Notes: generated from the sequence alone by a model not told the origin. 64,000 bases of DNA from Xanthomonas sp. DAR 34887 (GCF_041245805.1 NZ_CP162490.1:1093001-1157000); one strand, 5' to 3'; numbered from the stretch's first letter, positions 9,134-18,795 are shown. Numbers and translations are program-made.

Positions 9134-10003
9134 TCAGGACGCGGAATCGGGCAACGCCTGGCCGCAACCCCGGCAATAGCCGGCGCTGCGCTCGTGGCCT
9201 TGCAGGCCGCAGCGCGCGCAGGTGCGTCGATCCGGCGCGCGGCTGCGGTCGGCGTCGCGCAGGCTGTTGGCCAGTTCGGCGGTGTAGATCCCGGTGGGCA
9301 CGGCGATGATGCTGTAGCCGATCAGGATCAGCACCGAGGTGATGGCGCGGCCCAGCGGCGTGAGCGGCGCGATATCGCCGAAACCGACCGTGGCCATGGT
9401 CACCACCGCCCAGTACATGGCGGTGGGAATGCTGGTGAAGCCGTTGGCCGGCCCTTCCACCACGTACATCAGCGCACCGAAGATCACCACCAGCGTGATC
9501 ACGGTGAACAGGAACACGAACACCTTGCGCCGGCTGCGCCATAGCGCATCGATCAGCAGGCTGCTTTCCTCGACGTAGCGGGTCAGCTTGAGGATGCGGA
9601 ACAGCCGCAGCACCCGCAGCACCCGCACCACCAACAGCGTCTGCGCGCCGGGCAGCAGGAACGAGATGTAGGTGGGCAGGATCGAGAGCAGATCGATCAC
9701 GCCCCAGAAGCTCAGCGCATAGCGCAGCGGCCGCTGCACCGTCATCAGGCGCAACGCGTACTCGGCGGTGAACAGCGCGGTGAAGACCCACTCCAGCACG
9801 TAGATGTAGCCGGCGTAGCGCGCGTGCAGCGCCGGGACGCTGTCGACCATGATCACCGCGACGCTGGCGACGATCGCCGCGACCAGCAGCAGATCGAAAT
9901 TGCGCGCCGGCCGGGTGTCGTGCCGATAGATGATGTCGAACCAGCGCCGCCGCCAGCCGTGCTCGCGTGCGGGGGCGAGCTGGGGATTGGTGAACAGTCG
10001 CAT
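9134..10003 (-). CDS. Voltage-gated-type potassium channel with C-terminal zinc ribbon
   Basis: A 289-residue six-helix ion channel. S1 lies at about 37-54, S2 at 64-84, S3 at 97-114, an arginine-rich S4 at 124-143 (VVRVLRVLRLFRILKL), then S5, a pore loop with the potassium selectivity filter TVGFGD at 205-210, and S6. After S6 the cytoplasmic tail has a short rubredoxin-like zinc ribbon, with Cys262, Cys265, Cys277 and Cys280 as CARCG and CRGCG. This tail could sense metal or redox state. It converges on the glyoxalase-like gene. Confidence 0.9.
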   Translation of the reverse strand: MRLFTNPQLAPAREHGWRRRWFDIIYRHDTRPARNFDLLLVAAIVASVAVIMVDSVPALHARYAGYIYVLEWVFTALFTAEYALRLMTVQRPLRYALSFWGVIDLLSILPTYISFLLPGAQTLLVVRVLRVLRLFRILKLTRYVEESSLLIDALWRSRRKVFVFLFTVITLVVIFGALMYVVEGPANGFTSIPTAMYWAVVTMATVGFGDIAPLTPLGRAITSVLILIGYSIIAVPTGIYTAELANSLRDADRSRAPDRRTCARCGLQGHERSAGYCRGCGQALPDSAS

Positions 10004-10522
10004 CCGTGCATGCTAACCCGCCCTTGGCGTTCGCGGGTCGCTGCCACACTGCGGCGAAGGAGCGTGCATCGCGCCGCCCCGGTGCGGTGGCGTTGGTCAC
10101 GCACCCAGCCGACTGCGGGGGCCGGGCGATGGGCGGTCACACCGCTTGCACGGATGGCAGGCCGCCGCCGTCACGCAGGCATCCCGATGCTGGCGCCGGT
10201 CCGGGTTGCCGACGAATGCATCGGGCGCGGGGCGGCCGGTCCTCGCGCCAGCTGCGGCTGCGCAAATACGGGTCCGCGCGACCGGTCGGCGCTGCGCTGG
10301 CGTCGCTGCAGCGGTGCGTGCCCCTCGACCGTTCATCGCCGGTCAAGCCGTCAGCGCTGCTCGCCGGCCTTGCATTTGCTGGCTTGGCCGGGCGCTGCGC
10401 GCGCTCATGACGCGGCGTTGCAGCGCATGCGCGTGCGCGCATGTGGCCGGCACGCCGCGGCAATCCACCGCCACATCCGCTGCAGACCCTTCGGCGCTCC
10501 CTTCGCGCCCCTGGAGCTGCCC
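10004..10522. other. Gene-free interval before the glycosyltransferase operon
   Basis: About 520 bp with no recognisable gene, repeat family member or strong promoter. The open frames here are products of high GC and have no domain signal. Confidence 0.5.
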
Positions 10523-11698
10523 ATGTCCTCGTCTTCGCCCACCGCACTGCAGGCCGCGCCGACGGTGTCCGTCGTCATCTGCACCTTGAACGAACACGAG
10601 GCGATCGGCCCGGTGCTGCGCGAACTCGCCGCGCACCTGCGCCATATCGACTACGAAGCGATCGTGGTGGACGACTCCGACGACGAGCGCACCGCGCAGG
10701 CGGTGGCCATGCACGCGGCCACCGACCCGGCGGTGCGCCTGGTGCGCCGGCGCGGCGGACGCGGCCTGGCCTCGGCGGCGATCGCCGGGTGGGACAGCGC
10801 CCGCGGCCGCTGCCTGGCGCTCATGGACGGCGACGGCCAGCACGATCCGGCGCTGATCGCGCGGATGTTGCGGCGCATGCAGGAGAGCGAAGCCGAGGTG
10901 GTGGTGGCCAGCCGCTATCTGGACACGGGCGATTCCGGGCTGGGCCGCTGCCGGCATGCGCTCAGCCGTGTCGGCGTGCGCCTGAGCCAGGCGTTGCTGG
11001 GGCTGGGCGTGGCCGATCCGATGAGCGGCTGCTTCCTGATGCGGCGATCCTGGTACCGGCAGGTGCGGCCGCAGCTGTCGGGCGTCGGCTTCAAGATCCT
11101 GGTCGACGTGCTGGCCTCGGCGCGGCGGCGTCCCTACGTCGCGCAGGTGCCGACGCGGCTGCGCAGCCGCCGCGGCGGCGCCTCCAAGCTCGACGCGCGG
11201 GTGGTCGCCGAACTGGCCGCGCTGCTGCTGGAGAAACGCACGCGCGGCTGGCTGCCGGCGCGGATGAGCCTGTTCTTCGCGGTCGGCTGCAGCGGCGTGG
11301 GCGTGCATCTGCTGGCGCTGGGCGCGCTGCTGCTGTCCGGCGTGGCGTTCTGGCTGGCGCAGTTGCTGGCGATCTGCGCGGCGATGGCCTGGAATTTCCT
11401 GTGCAACAACCTGTTGACCTTCCGCGACCGGCGCCTGAGCGGCATGCGCCTGCTGCGCGGCATGGCGATGTTCTATGCGGCCTGTTTCGGCGGCGCCATC
11501 CTCAGCGAGCTGATCGGCAGCGGCCTGCATGCGCTGCAGTGGCCGTGGTGGCTGGCCGGCGCGGCCGGCGCCCTGGCCGCGGGCGGCTGGAACTACTACG
11601 CGGCCAAGCGCACCGCATGGCGCCCCGCGCATGCGGCGGCGGATGCTGCGCCGTGCGGCGAGAGCGCCGCGCCGTCGCCGCTGGCGATGAAGGAATGA
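10523..11698 (+). CDS. GT2 glycosyltransferase fused to a GtrA-like membrane domain
   Basis: A 391-residue protein. Residues about 15-230 are a GT-A family 2 glycosyltransferase with VSVVICTLNE, a first acidic cluster VVDDSDDE at about 48-55 and DGDGQHDP at 102-109, as in dolichyl/undecaprenyl-phosphate mannose or glucose synthases. From about 250 a four-helix GtrA-like domain follows, with the signature NFLCNNLLTFRDRR. Such fusions transfer a sugar from a nucleotide donor to polyprenyl phosphate. The downstream GT39 gene starts within its stop codon (ATGA), so the two are probably one sugar-lipid pathway: lipid-linked donor made here, used by the next protein on the periplasmic side. Confidence 0.85.
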   Translation: MSSSSPTALQAAPTVSVVICTLNEHEAIGPVLRELAAHLRHIDYEAIVVDDSDDERTAQAVAMHAATDPAVRLVRRRGGRGLASAAIAGWDSARGRCLALMDGDGQHDPALIARMLRRMQESEAEVVVASRYLDTGDSGLGRCRHALSRVGVRLSQALLGLGVADPMSGCFLMRRSWYRQVRPQLSGVGFKILVDVLASARRRPYVAQVPTRLRSRRGGASKLDARVVAELAALLLEKRTRGWLPARMSLFFAVGCSGVGVHLLALGALLLSGVAFWLAQLLAICAAMAWNFLCNNLLTFRDRRLSGMRLLRGMAMFYAACFGGAILSELIGSGLHALQWPWWLAGAAGALAAGGWNYYAAKRTAWRPAHAAADAAPCGESAAPSPLAMKE

Positions 11699-13440
11699 GC
11701 GAGCCGCGCGACGTCGCCGCGCCGCGCTGGCGGGCGCTGGCCTTCGCCGCGATCGCGGCCTGCGCCTGCGTGTTCGCCTTCGTCGGCCTGGGCGCCAGCA
11801 ATTACTGGATCGACGAGCTGTACACCGTGCACGTGATTGGCCATGGCCAGGGCCTGGGCGAACTGTGGCGGCGTGCGCTCACCGATACCCATCCGCCGCT
11901 GTACTACGTGCTGCTGTATGCGTGGAGCCATCTGGCCGGCGCCAGCGAGGCGGCGCTGCGCCTGCCCAGCGCCGCGGCGGCTGTGCTGGCGCTGGGCGTG
12001 TTCGGCATCGGCCTGCGGCGGGTGTTCTCGCCGACCGCGCTGGCCTTCGCCATGGCCGCCGGCGCGGTGTCGGTGTTCTGGTTCGAGCAGAGCCAGAACG
12101 CGCGCAGTTACGCACTGTGCCTGCTGTTGTCGGCCGGGTTGCTGTCCATCGCGGTGGCGTTGCGGCGGCGCGCGCAGGCCGCCGCCGCGTTTCCGTTCGC
12201 GCACTGGGCCGCACTCAGCGTGCTGGGGCTGTGCGCCAGCCTGACCCATTCCTACCTGCTGCTCTGCATCGGCATGCTGTTGCTGTTCCTGGTCGCGACG
12301 CTGCGCGACACGCGCCTGCGCGTGGCGTTGGTCGTCTCCGGGGCGGTGATCCTGGCGGTCAATGTCGCGTTCGTGCTGCTGTTGCTGCGCTCCACCCAGC
12401 AGGACGTGCACCAGCTGTGGTTCCGCAACGACGCGCGGTTCTTCTACAGCCAGTTGCGCAGCGCCAGCCGCGGCCTGCTGTCCGGCGGAACCACGCTGGC
12501 GGTGCTCGGGCTGCTGGGCGCCTGGCTGTGGCGGCGGCTGCGCGCGGTTCCGCGCGATCCGGCGCGCACCGGCGCGCAGGCCGACTGGGCCGCGGCGCTG
12601 TGCGGTTGCGTGCTGGTCGGCATGGTGCTGAGCGGGATCGCGGTGAGCCTGGCCATTGCGCCGTCGTTCTCCGCGCGCAATCTGCTCACCGCCGCGCCGT
12701 TCGCCTGGGCCTTGCTGGCGCGCCTGTACGACGCGGCAGGACCGCGTGCGCGCAGCACTGGCGGGCGCATCGCGGCGGTCTTGCTGATCGTGCTGGTGGG
12801 CGCGCAGCTGTGGCTGCTGCGTGGCCGGCCGCTGCAGCGCAACGAGGCTTGGCGCGCGTCGGCGCAGCTCGTGCAGCGCCTGCCCGGCTGCCGCGACGCC
12901 GAGCTTCCGGTGGTGCTGCCTTACAAGTTCGGCCCTTCCAGCGCGCCGTACCGCATCCTGGCCGAGCAGGATTTCTTCGGCCACTACCTGCGTGGCCATC
13001 GCCTGCGCGCCTACACGCCCGACGAACTCGCCGGGCGGGTTGCCGCAGACGGGCTCGCCGCGCGGCTGGCGGCACGAGCGCAGGCCGCCGCAGGCGGCGG
13101 TTGCGCGTTGCTGGCCTGGGGCGTGCACGATCTCGATGCGGCCAGCGCGCTGCAGTTGGCGCAGGATCTGGCGCGGCTCCCCGGCATGGCCCCGCACCGG
13201 GTCGTGGTGCAGCCGGTGCTGCGCTGGCGTCGGCGCCGGCTGGGCTGGAAGCAGGTGGCCGACGGATACGTATTCCTGGCCGCACCGCCGCTGCGCCCCG
13301 GCCAGGCGTCGGCCGATCCGGGCGTGGCGTCGGCCTGGGCTCGGCTGCCGGCGCTCGGTGCGCGCTGGACGGTCGGCGCGGACGGCACGGTCTGCGCGCC
13401 CGACTGTGCCGCCGACCCCGGCAACGGCGCCAGGCCGTAG
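11695..13440 (+). CDS. GT39/ArnT-like membrane glycosyltransferase
   Basis: A 581-residue multi-spanning protein. After a first transmembrane helix comes NYWIDELYTVHVIGHG, holding the acidic Asp-Glu pair of the first periplasmic loop that marks GT39/ArnT/PMT enzymes using polyprenyl-phosphate sugars. Then DTHPPLYYVLLYAWSHL and about eight to ten hydrophobic helices follow, with a soluble C-terminal periplasmic part. It overlaps the GT2-GtrA gene by 4 bp (ATGA) and probably uses that enzyme's product to decorate a lipid, LPS or protein. The acceptor is unknown. Confidence 0.82.
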   Translation: MSEPRDVAAPRWRALAFAAIAACACVFAFVGLGASNYWIDELYTVHVIGHGQGLGELWRRALTDTHPPLYYVLLYAWSHLAGASEAALRLPSAAAAVLALGVFGIGLRRVFSPTALAFAMAAGAVSVFWFEQSQNARSYALCLLLSAGLLSIAVALRRRAQAAAAFPFAHWAALSVLGLCASLTHSYLLLCIGMLLLFLVATLRDTRLRVALVVSGAVILAVNVAFVLLLLRSTQQDVHQLWFRNDARFFYSQLRSASRGLLSGGTTLAVLGLLGAWLWRRLRAVPRDPARTGAQADWAAALCGCVLVGMVLSGIAVSLAIAPSFSARNLLTAAPFAWALLARLYDAAGPRARSTGGRIAAVLLIVLVGAQLWLLRGRPLQRNEAWRASAQLVQRLPGCRDAELPVVLPYKFGPSSAPYRILAEQDFFGHYLRGHRLRAYTPDELAGRVAADGLAARLAARAQAAAGGGCALLAWGVHDLDAASALQLAQDLARLPGMAPHRVVVQPVLRWRRRRLGWKQVADGYVFLAAPPLRPGQASADPGVASAWARLPALGARWTVGADGTVCAPDCAADPGNGARP

Positions 13441-13532
13441 CGGCGCACGACTGGCTGCGCGCATGGCGAACCGCGCGCGGCGGTCGTGCCGGCAGTCTTA
13501 TACTCGTGCGCTTTCCCCCAGGAATCCCTTCG

Positions 13533-14765
13533 ATGACCGCTTCCTCCGCCGCGGATCTGCTCGCCCTCGGCCAGCACTACTACCTGCCGATCTATCGCCC
13601 GCGCCAGCTGGTGCTGGAGCGCGGCCAGGGCGCCAAGGTGTGGGACAGCGAAGGCCGCGACTACATCGACCTGTCCGCGGGCATCGCGGTGTGCGGGCTC
13701 GGCCACAACGATCCGGACCTGACGGCGGCGCTGCTAGAGCAGGCCGGCAAGCTGTGGCACACCAGCAACGTGTTCTACAGCGAGCCGCCGCTGCGCCTGG
13801 CCGAGGAACTGGTCGCCGCATCGCGCTTCGCGCAGCGGGTGTTCCTGTGCAATTCCGGCAGCGAGGCCAACGAGGCGGCGATCAAGCTGGTGCGCAAGTG
13901 GGCCGCCAGCCAGGGCCGTGCGCCGGACCGGCGGGTCATCGTCACCTTCCGCGGCAGTTTCCACGGCCGCACCCTGGCCGCGGTCACCGCCACCGCGCAG
14001 CCGAAGTACCAGGAGGGCTACGAGCCCCTGCCCGGCGGTTTTCGTTATGTGGACTTCAACGACATCGTGCAGCTGGAAACGGCGATGGCCGCCGGCGACG
14101 TGGCCGCGGTGATGCTCGAGCCGGTGCAGGGCGAGGGCGGGGTGATGCCGGCCGCGCCGGGCTTCCTGGCAAAGGTGCGCGCGCTGTGCGATCACCATGG
14201 CGCGTTGCTGCTGCTGGACGAGATCCAGTGCGGCATGGGCCGCACCGGCACGCTGTTCGCGCACTGGCAGGACGAGGTGACGCCGGACATCGTGACGCTG
14301 GCCAAGGCGCTGGGCGGCGGTTTTCCGATCGGCGCGCTGCTGGCCGGGCCGAAGGTCGCCGAGACGATGCAGTTCGGTGCGCATGGCAGTACGTTCGGCG
14401 GCAATCCGCTGGCTGCGGCGGTGGCGCGCGTCGCGCTGCGCAAGCTGGCGTCTGCGCCGGTCGCGGCGAATGTGTCGCGGCAGGCGGCGGCGTTGCGGCA
14501 GGGGCTGGCAGCGCTCAACGAGGAGTTCGCGCTGTTTTCGCAGGTGCGTGGGCGTGGCTTGATGCTGGGCGCGGTGTTGAATCAGGCGCATGCGGGGCAG
14601 GCTGGGGCGATTCTCGATCATGCCGCTGCGCAGGGGTTGTTGACGTTGCAGGCTGGGCCGGATGTGTTGCGGTTCGTGCCTTCGTTGAATATCACCGATC
14701 AGGAAATGGCTGAGGGGTTGAAGCGGTTGCGGGCGGCATTGCAGGAGTATGTCGGGAAGCGTTGA
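13533..14765 (+). CDS. argD: Acetylornithine/succinyldiaminopimelate-type aminotransferase
   Basis: A 410-residue class-III PLP aminotransferase: YYLPIYRPRQLVLERGQGAKVWD, FLCNSGSEANEAAIKL, SFHGRTLAAVTAT, LLLDEIQCGMGRTG and the PLP-lysine motif TLAKALGGGFPIGA. This is the ArgD pattern, converting N-acetylglutamate semialdehyde to N-acetylornithine in arginine synthesis, often with DAP-pathway activity too. The ATG at 13533 follows CAGGAAT. The gene stands alone between the glycosyltransferase pair and a repeat-rich gap. Confidence 0.9.
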   Translation: MTASSAADLLALGQHYYLPIYRPRQLVLERGQGAKVWDSEGRDYIDLSAGIAVCGLGHNDPDLTAALLEQAGKLWHTSNVFYSEPPLRLAEELVAASRFAQRVFLCNSGSEANEAAIKLVRKWAASQGRAPDRRVIVTFRGSFHGRTLAAVTATAQPKYQEGYEPLPGGFRYVDFNDIVQLETAMAAGDVAAVMLEPVQGEGGVMPAAPGFLAKVRALCDHHGALLLLDEIQCGMGRTGTLFAHWQDEVTPDIVTLAKALGGGFPIGALLAGPKVAETMQFGAHGSTFGGNPLAAAVARVALRKLASAPVAANVSRQAAALRQGLAALNEEFALFSQVRGRGLMLGAVLNQAHAGQAGAILDHAAAQGLLTLQAGPDVLRFVPSLNITDQEMAEGLKRLRAALQEYVGKR

Positions 14766-14797
14766 GTCGATTGGTAGTGTTGGTCGTCTAGTTGTGT

Positions 14798-15060
14798 GGC
14801 AACGGCAACGGCAACGGCAAGAGCAGTAGCAAAGCTTTCGCGCGTTGCGCGAGTCACTTTTCTTTGCTTGTGCAAAGAAAAGTAACCAAAAGAAAGCACA
14901 CCCCAGACGCGCGCCCTTCGCTGCGCTCCGGGTGCGCGAGGGGGACAGGAATTTTCCGATGACACATCCATGTGCCAGCGGAAACGCCACGCATCCTGCG
15001 TGGCGCCCCTGCGGGGTTTACCTGCCCCCCTCGCCGCGCTCTATGGGGACCCCAAAAAGC
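14798..15060. repeat. Hexamer run plus long conserved-looking hairpin block
   Basis: GGCAAC occurs nearly four times in tandem at 14798-14820. A perfect hairpin follows at 14856-14883, with 12-bp arms ACTTTTCTTTGC and GCAAAGAAAAGT and loop TTGT. Further short GC-rich inverted repeats run to about 15060. The hairpin could end argD transcription in either direction, though no run of T follows it on the plus strand. A frame at 14845-15111 is open across the block but looks like a by-product. Confidence 0.6.
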
Positions 15061-15193
15061 CAAGATCAACATCTGAGCTACGGCAACAGCTGGTGCACCG
15101 CGTTCGGCTGAAGGTCGAGCTTCGAGGTGGCGCCGGAATGCCACAGGCGACTGCTCGAAGCTAATGGCGATCTGCTGGCTGTACTCGCGTTAG

Positions 15194-15841
15194 TCAGGCC
15201 AGGCCGTGGCGTGCCAAGGCGCGGCGCAGGGCGCGGGTGCCGCTGGCGGTTTCGGCGGGTAGGCCGATCGCGCGGGCGCCGCGGACATTGACGAACAGGT
15301 CGTCGATGAACAGGGCGTGCCGCGGGGCGACGCCGAAATGGACGAGCGCGCGGCGGTAGACCTCGGCCTGCGGTTTGCGGCCGCCGAGTGCGCCGCTGCA
15401 CAGCACGCGTCCGCGTAGCAGCGGAAATAGCGTCGGCACGATCTGCGGGATCGCTTGCGCCATCAGTGCGCCGTTGTTGGTCAGTACGCCGATGTCGATC
15501 CCGTCGGCCAGCGCCAGGACGCGTTCGATCACGCCGGGGTCGCCACGGCTGCCGGCCACGCGCGCGGCGATCCAGTCGGCTTCGTCCACCTGCGCGCCCA
15601 GACCTGCGCCTAGCCGGTGCAGATAGGCGGCGGTGGCGATGTCGCCGCCGTCGTAGGCGGTTTCCAGTCCGGAGGCGAACAGGACTTCGCACACCCGCGC
15701 CGGTTCGCAGCTGCAGTGAGCGGCCAGGTGCGCGATGCGTGCCGTCCGCGAGTAGGCCGCCAGCACGCCGTCGAAGTCGAGCAGCAGCAGTTTCGGGCGT
15801 GGCTGGATCAACGCGCCCACCGCGGCTGGCGCTGCACGCAA
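15194..15841 (-). CDS. HAD-superfamily hydrolase (subfamily IA phosphatase)
   Basis: A 215-residue cytoplasmic phosphatase-like protein with all HAD motifs: DFDGVLA (nucleophile Asp), a cap with LETAYDGGDIATAAYLHRLG, VLTNNG (motif II), GGRKPQAEVY (motif III Lys) and FIDD (motif IV). The substrate is unknown. No ATG is available near the start. A TTG at 15841 or a GTG at 15820 could serve, and neither has a good ribosome-binding site, so the start is uncertain. It is divergent from the TonB receptor at 16099. Confidence 0.8.
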   Translation of the reverse strand: MRAAPAAVGALIQPRPKLLLLDFDGVLAAYSRTARIAHLAAHCSCEPARVCEVLFASGLETAYDGGDIATAAYLHRLGAGLGAQVDEADWIAARVAGSRGDPGVIERVLALADGIDIGVLTNNGALMAQAIPQIVPTLFPLLRGRVLCSGALGGRKPQAEVYRRALVHFGVAPRHALFIDDLFVNVRGARAIGLPAETASGTRALRRALARHGLA

Positions 15842-15948
15842 CGGCGTTGCAGGAACATGGTCGGCTCCGAAGTGTCGGTGGCCGAGAGTAACCCACTGCC
15901 CTCGGCGCTGAGCGCCACTACCCGCGCCGGGATGCCTGCCGGTCCCCG

Positions 15949-16013
15949 CCCACCCGCTCGCTGCGCACCTACCCGTCGGATGCGGTCGCCCGGCGCCGTG
16001 CGCTGGCTATGGT
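15949..16013 (+). promoter_or_regulatory. Two-box activator promoter of TonB receptor 1
   Basis: CCCACCC starts at 15949 and CCTACCC at 15968 (19 bp apart). CTATGG starts at 16007, 39 bp after the second box, giving a -10-like TATGGT at 16008-16013. There is no recognisable -35 hexamer at the right distance, as expected for an activator-dependent promoter. The same spacing occurs at 19323-19387 and 28744-28808. The 5' leader to the ATG at 16099 would be about 80 nt. Confidence 0.7.
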
Positions 16014-16098
16014 CCCTGCACGCCGCGATCGCGGCGCCGCCGGCCGGGGAGCCGGTGCGCATCCACGCCACATCCATGCCATCTCGGGGGTCTTGAAC

Positions 16099-18795
16099 AT
16101 GAGCAAGCGTTTGAACGCCGATCGTCTGGCGGAATCGGTATGCAGGGGATTGAGCAATGCACGGCATGGCCACGGACTGGCCAAGCTGACGCTGTTGCTG
16201 GCCGGCGCACAGGCGCTGCCGGCGTTGGCGGAAGAGCCGGGTGGCGACGCCAAGACGCTGGACGCGATCACGGTCATCTCGACCGGCACGCGCAAGGCCA
16301 ACATGGCGGTGACCGACAGCCCGGCACCGATCCAGCTGGTGAGTGCGGAAATGCTCAAGCAGTCGGCCGCGCCGGACCTGATCAACGCCATCGCCAACCA
16401 GGTGCCGTCGTACAACGCCAACCAGACCGGCAACGACATGGCGAGCCAGACGCTCACCGCCAGCCTGCGCAACCTGTCGCCCAACCACACGCTGGTGCTG
16501 GTCAACGGCAAGCGTCGCCACATTACCTCCAACGTCAACACCACCACCGGCGCGGCCTCGGCCGATCTGTCGTTCATTCCGGCCGCGGCGATCGATCACG
16601 TCGAAGTGCTGACCGATGGCGCCGCGGCGCTGTACGGGTCGGACGCGATCGCCGGCGTCATCAACGTCATCCTCAAGAAAAACCACGACGGCGGCGAAGT
16701 GGACGCCGGTTACGCCGGCTACAAGGATGGTGGCGGCGGCACCGATTCGTGGGGCGCCAACATCGGTTTCGGCAGCGACGCGGCGTATTTCAGCCTCAGC
16801 GCCGAGGTCGAGAACCGCAAGACCGTATACCGGCTCGGTTCCTACAGCTACGCCGACTGCGTGGCCAACTACGCCGACTGCTCGGCGGTCAATCCGAGCA
16901 TGGCCGAGTTCCTGGCCGACGACGTCGAAGGCATGACCCTCAACGGCCGCTTCCCCAACGTCAACGCCTGGCTCAATCCGCCGGAAGTCCATCGCAAGGC
17001 GCTGTTCTTCAATTCGGGGGCGGTGCTCAGCGACACCCTGGAGTTCTACGCGTTCGGCAGCTACGGCAAGAAGACCGCGGAGTCGGAGGAAAACTACCGC
17101 CGTCCCAGCCAGGACGGCGGCTACGTCGACCCGGTGACCGGCGCGGTCAGCCACAAATATCCGCTGGGCTTCAATCCGTCCGAAGCGTCGGACGAGATCG
17201 ACTACGAACTCACCGCCGGGTTGAAGGGCGTGCTGGCCGACTGGTCCTGGGATTTCTCCAGCAGCTACGGCAAGAACGAGATGGACGTGTACACGCTGAA
17301 CTCGATGAACTTCAGCCTGTGGCAGGACGACGGCTACTCGCCTGAGGACTTCTACGACGGCAGCTTCTGGGCCAGCCAGTGGACCACCAACCTCAACGCC
17401 ACGCACGATTTCGACGTCGGCCTGTCGCAGCCGCTGACCTTCAACGCCGGGGTCGAATACCGCCGCGACCAGTACGGCATCGATCCGGGCGATCCGACCT
17501 CGTACTACGGCGCCGGCGCGTCCTCGTTCCCCGGCTACAACCCGCTGTTCAACACCGGCTCGTACAGCCGCCACAGCTACGCCGCCTACGCCGACGTGGT
17601 GTTCAACCCGACCGAAAAGTGGCTGCTGGACGTGGCCGGTCGCTACGAGAACTACAGCGACTTCGGCAGCAAGGTGGTCGGCAAGCTGACCACGCGCTTC
17701 GACCTCACCGACACCTTCGCGGTGCGCGGCACCGCCAGCACGGGCTTCCGCGCGCCGACGCTGCAGGAAGGCTACTACTCGGCGGTGCAGGTCGGCCCGA
17801 CCAGCGCCACCCCGACCCTGCAACCCAACAGCGCGGCCGCGGCGGCGCTGGGCTTCGGCAACCTGAAGCCGGAGACCAGCACCAACTACAGCCTGGGCTT
17901 CGTGTTCCGGCCGATGCAAAACTTCGACAGCACGCTGGATTTCTACCGCATTACCATTTCCGACCGCATCGGCGTGGGCACCTTCGAGTATTCCAAGGCC
18001 GGGCAGCCGGGCGACACCAACGGCGACGGCACGCCCGACGCCGCCTACAACGCCGCGCTGGGCCAGGCGCTGGTCGACTTCGGCTACCTCGGCGGTATCG
18101 ATCCGGCGGCGCCGGGCGGCTCGCTCGACGCCACCGCGCGGCAGAACATCTCGGTGGCGATCTTCAACAACGCTTTGAAGACCCGCAGCAGCGGCGTGGA
18201 CTGGGTGACCAACTACATCACCGAGTTCGACTGGGGCTCGATCGACTGGATGCTGGCGGCCAACTACAACAAGACCGAGGTGCTCAGCGCCAAGCCGGCG
18301 CCGGAGGTGCTCGGCGGCGCCACCATGTACAGCGCGGCGACGCTGATCAACCTGGAGAACAACGCGCCCAAATACCGGGTCAACCTGGGCGCCACGTTCA
18401 ACGTCGGCAAGTTCAGCCTTCGCGTGACCGAGGCGGTGTACGGGCCGCAGTACCAACTGGTGGCGCCGTACGACGAGTGGAACGGCGACATCTTTCCCGA
18501 CAGCGTGCTGAGCCAGCTCGACGTGGTCGACGTCAACGGCGCGCCGTACTACAAGCAGAAGATCGGCACGATGGCGCTGACCAACGTCGAACTGACGTTC
18601 CGGCCCACCGAACAGCTGACCGTCAGCGTCGGCGGCGACAACGTGTTCAACAAGTATCCCGACAAGATCCCGTCGGCGGCCTACGAGTACCTCGAGAAGA
18701 ACTACCTCAGCTACTACAACTCGCCGTATCTGACCGGCAGCCCGGTCGGCTACTTCGGCGCGCGCTACTACGCCAAGCTGACCTACCGCTTCTGA
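16099..18795 (+). CDS. TonB-dependent outer-membrane receptor 1
   Basis: An 898-residue outer-membrane importer. An N-terminal signal with hydrophobic core LTLLLAGAQALPALA ends near residue 45. A TonB-box-like segment (LDAITVIST) follows, then a plug domain (PAPIQLVSAEMLKQSAAPDLINAIA, LVNGKRRH, AALYGSDAIAGVINVIL) and a 22-strand-type barrel ending in aromatic ARYYAKLTYRF. The ligand cannot be read from the sequence. No Fur-like operator was seen; instead it has the two-box promoter shared with the downstream oxidase operon, which suggests it imports something processed by that operon. Confidence 0.92.
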   Translation: MSKRLNADRLAESVCRGLSNARHGHGLAKLTLLLAGAQALPALAEEPGGDAKTLDAITVISTGTRKANMAVTDSPAPIQLVSAEMLKQSAAPDLINAIANQVPSYNANQTGNDMASQTLTASLRNLSPNHTLVLVNGKRRHITSNVNTTTGAASADLSFIPAAAIDHVEVLTDGAAALYGSDAIAGVINVILKKNHDGGEVDAGYAGYKDGGGGTDSWGANIGFGSDAAYFSLSAEVENRKTVYRLGSYSYADCVANYADCSAVNPSMAEFLADDVEGMTLNGRFPNVNAWLNPPEVHRKALFFNSGAVLSDTLEFYAFGSYGKKTAESEENYRRPSQDGGYVDPVTGAVSHKYPLGFNPSEASDEIDYELTAGLKGVLADWSWDFSSSYGKNEMDVYTLNSMNFSLWQDDGYSPEDFYDGSFWASQWTTNLNATHDFDVGLSQPLTFNAGVEYRRDQYGIDPGDPTSYYGAGASSFPGYNPLFNTGSYSRHSYAAYADVVFNPTEKWLLDVAGRYENYSDFGSKVVGKLTTRFDLTDTFAVRGTASTGFRAPTLQEGYYSAVQVGPTSATPTLQPNSAAAAALGFGNLKPETSTNYSLGFVFRPMQNFDSTLDFYRITISDRIGVGTFEYSKAGQPGDTNGDGTPDAAYNAALGQALVDFGYLGGIDPAAPGGSLDATARQNISVAIFNNALKTRSSGVDWVTNYITEFDWGSIDWMLAANYNKTEVLSAKPAPEVLGGATMYSAATLINLENNAPKYRVNLGATFNVGKFSLRVTEAVYGPQYQLVAPYDEWNGDIFPDSVLSQLDVVDVNGAPYYKQKIGTMALTNVELTFRPTEQLTVSVGGDNVFNKYPDKIPSAAYEYLEKNYLSYYNSPYLTGSPVGYFGARYYAKLTYRF

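Noticed and set aside
14845..15111. An 88-codon frame in the block after argD
   Set aside because: It spans a perfect hairpin and short GC-rich inverted repeats, and has no ribosome-binding site or domain.
15917..15923. ACTACCC as a third activator box upstream of receptor 1
   Set aside because: It is 32 bp from the next box and has no counterpart at the other two promoters.
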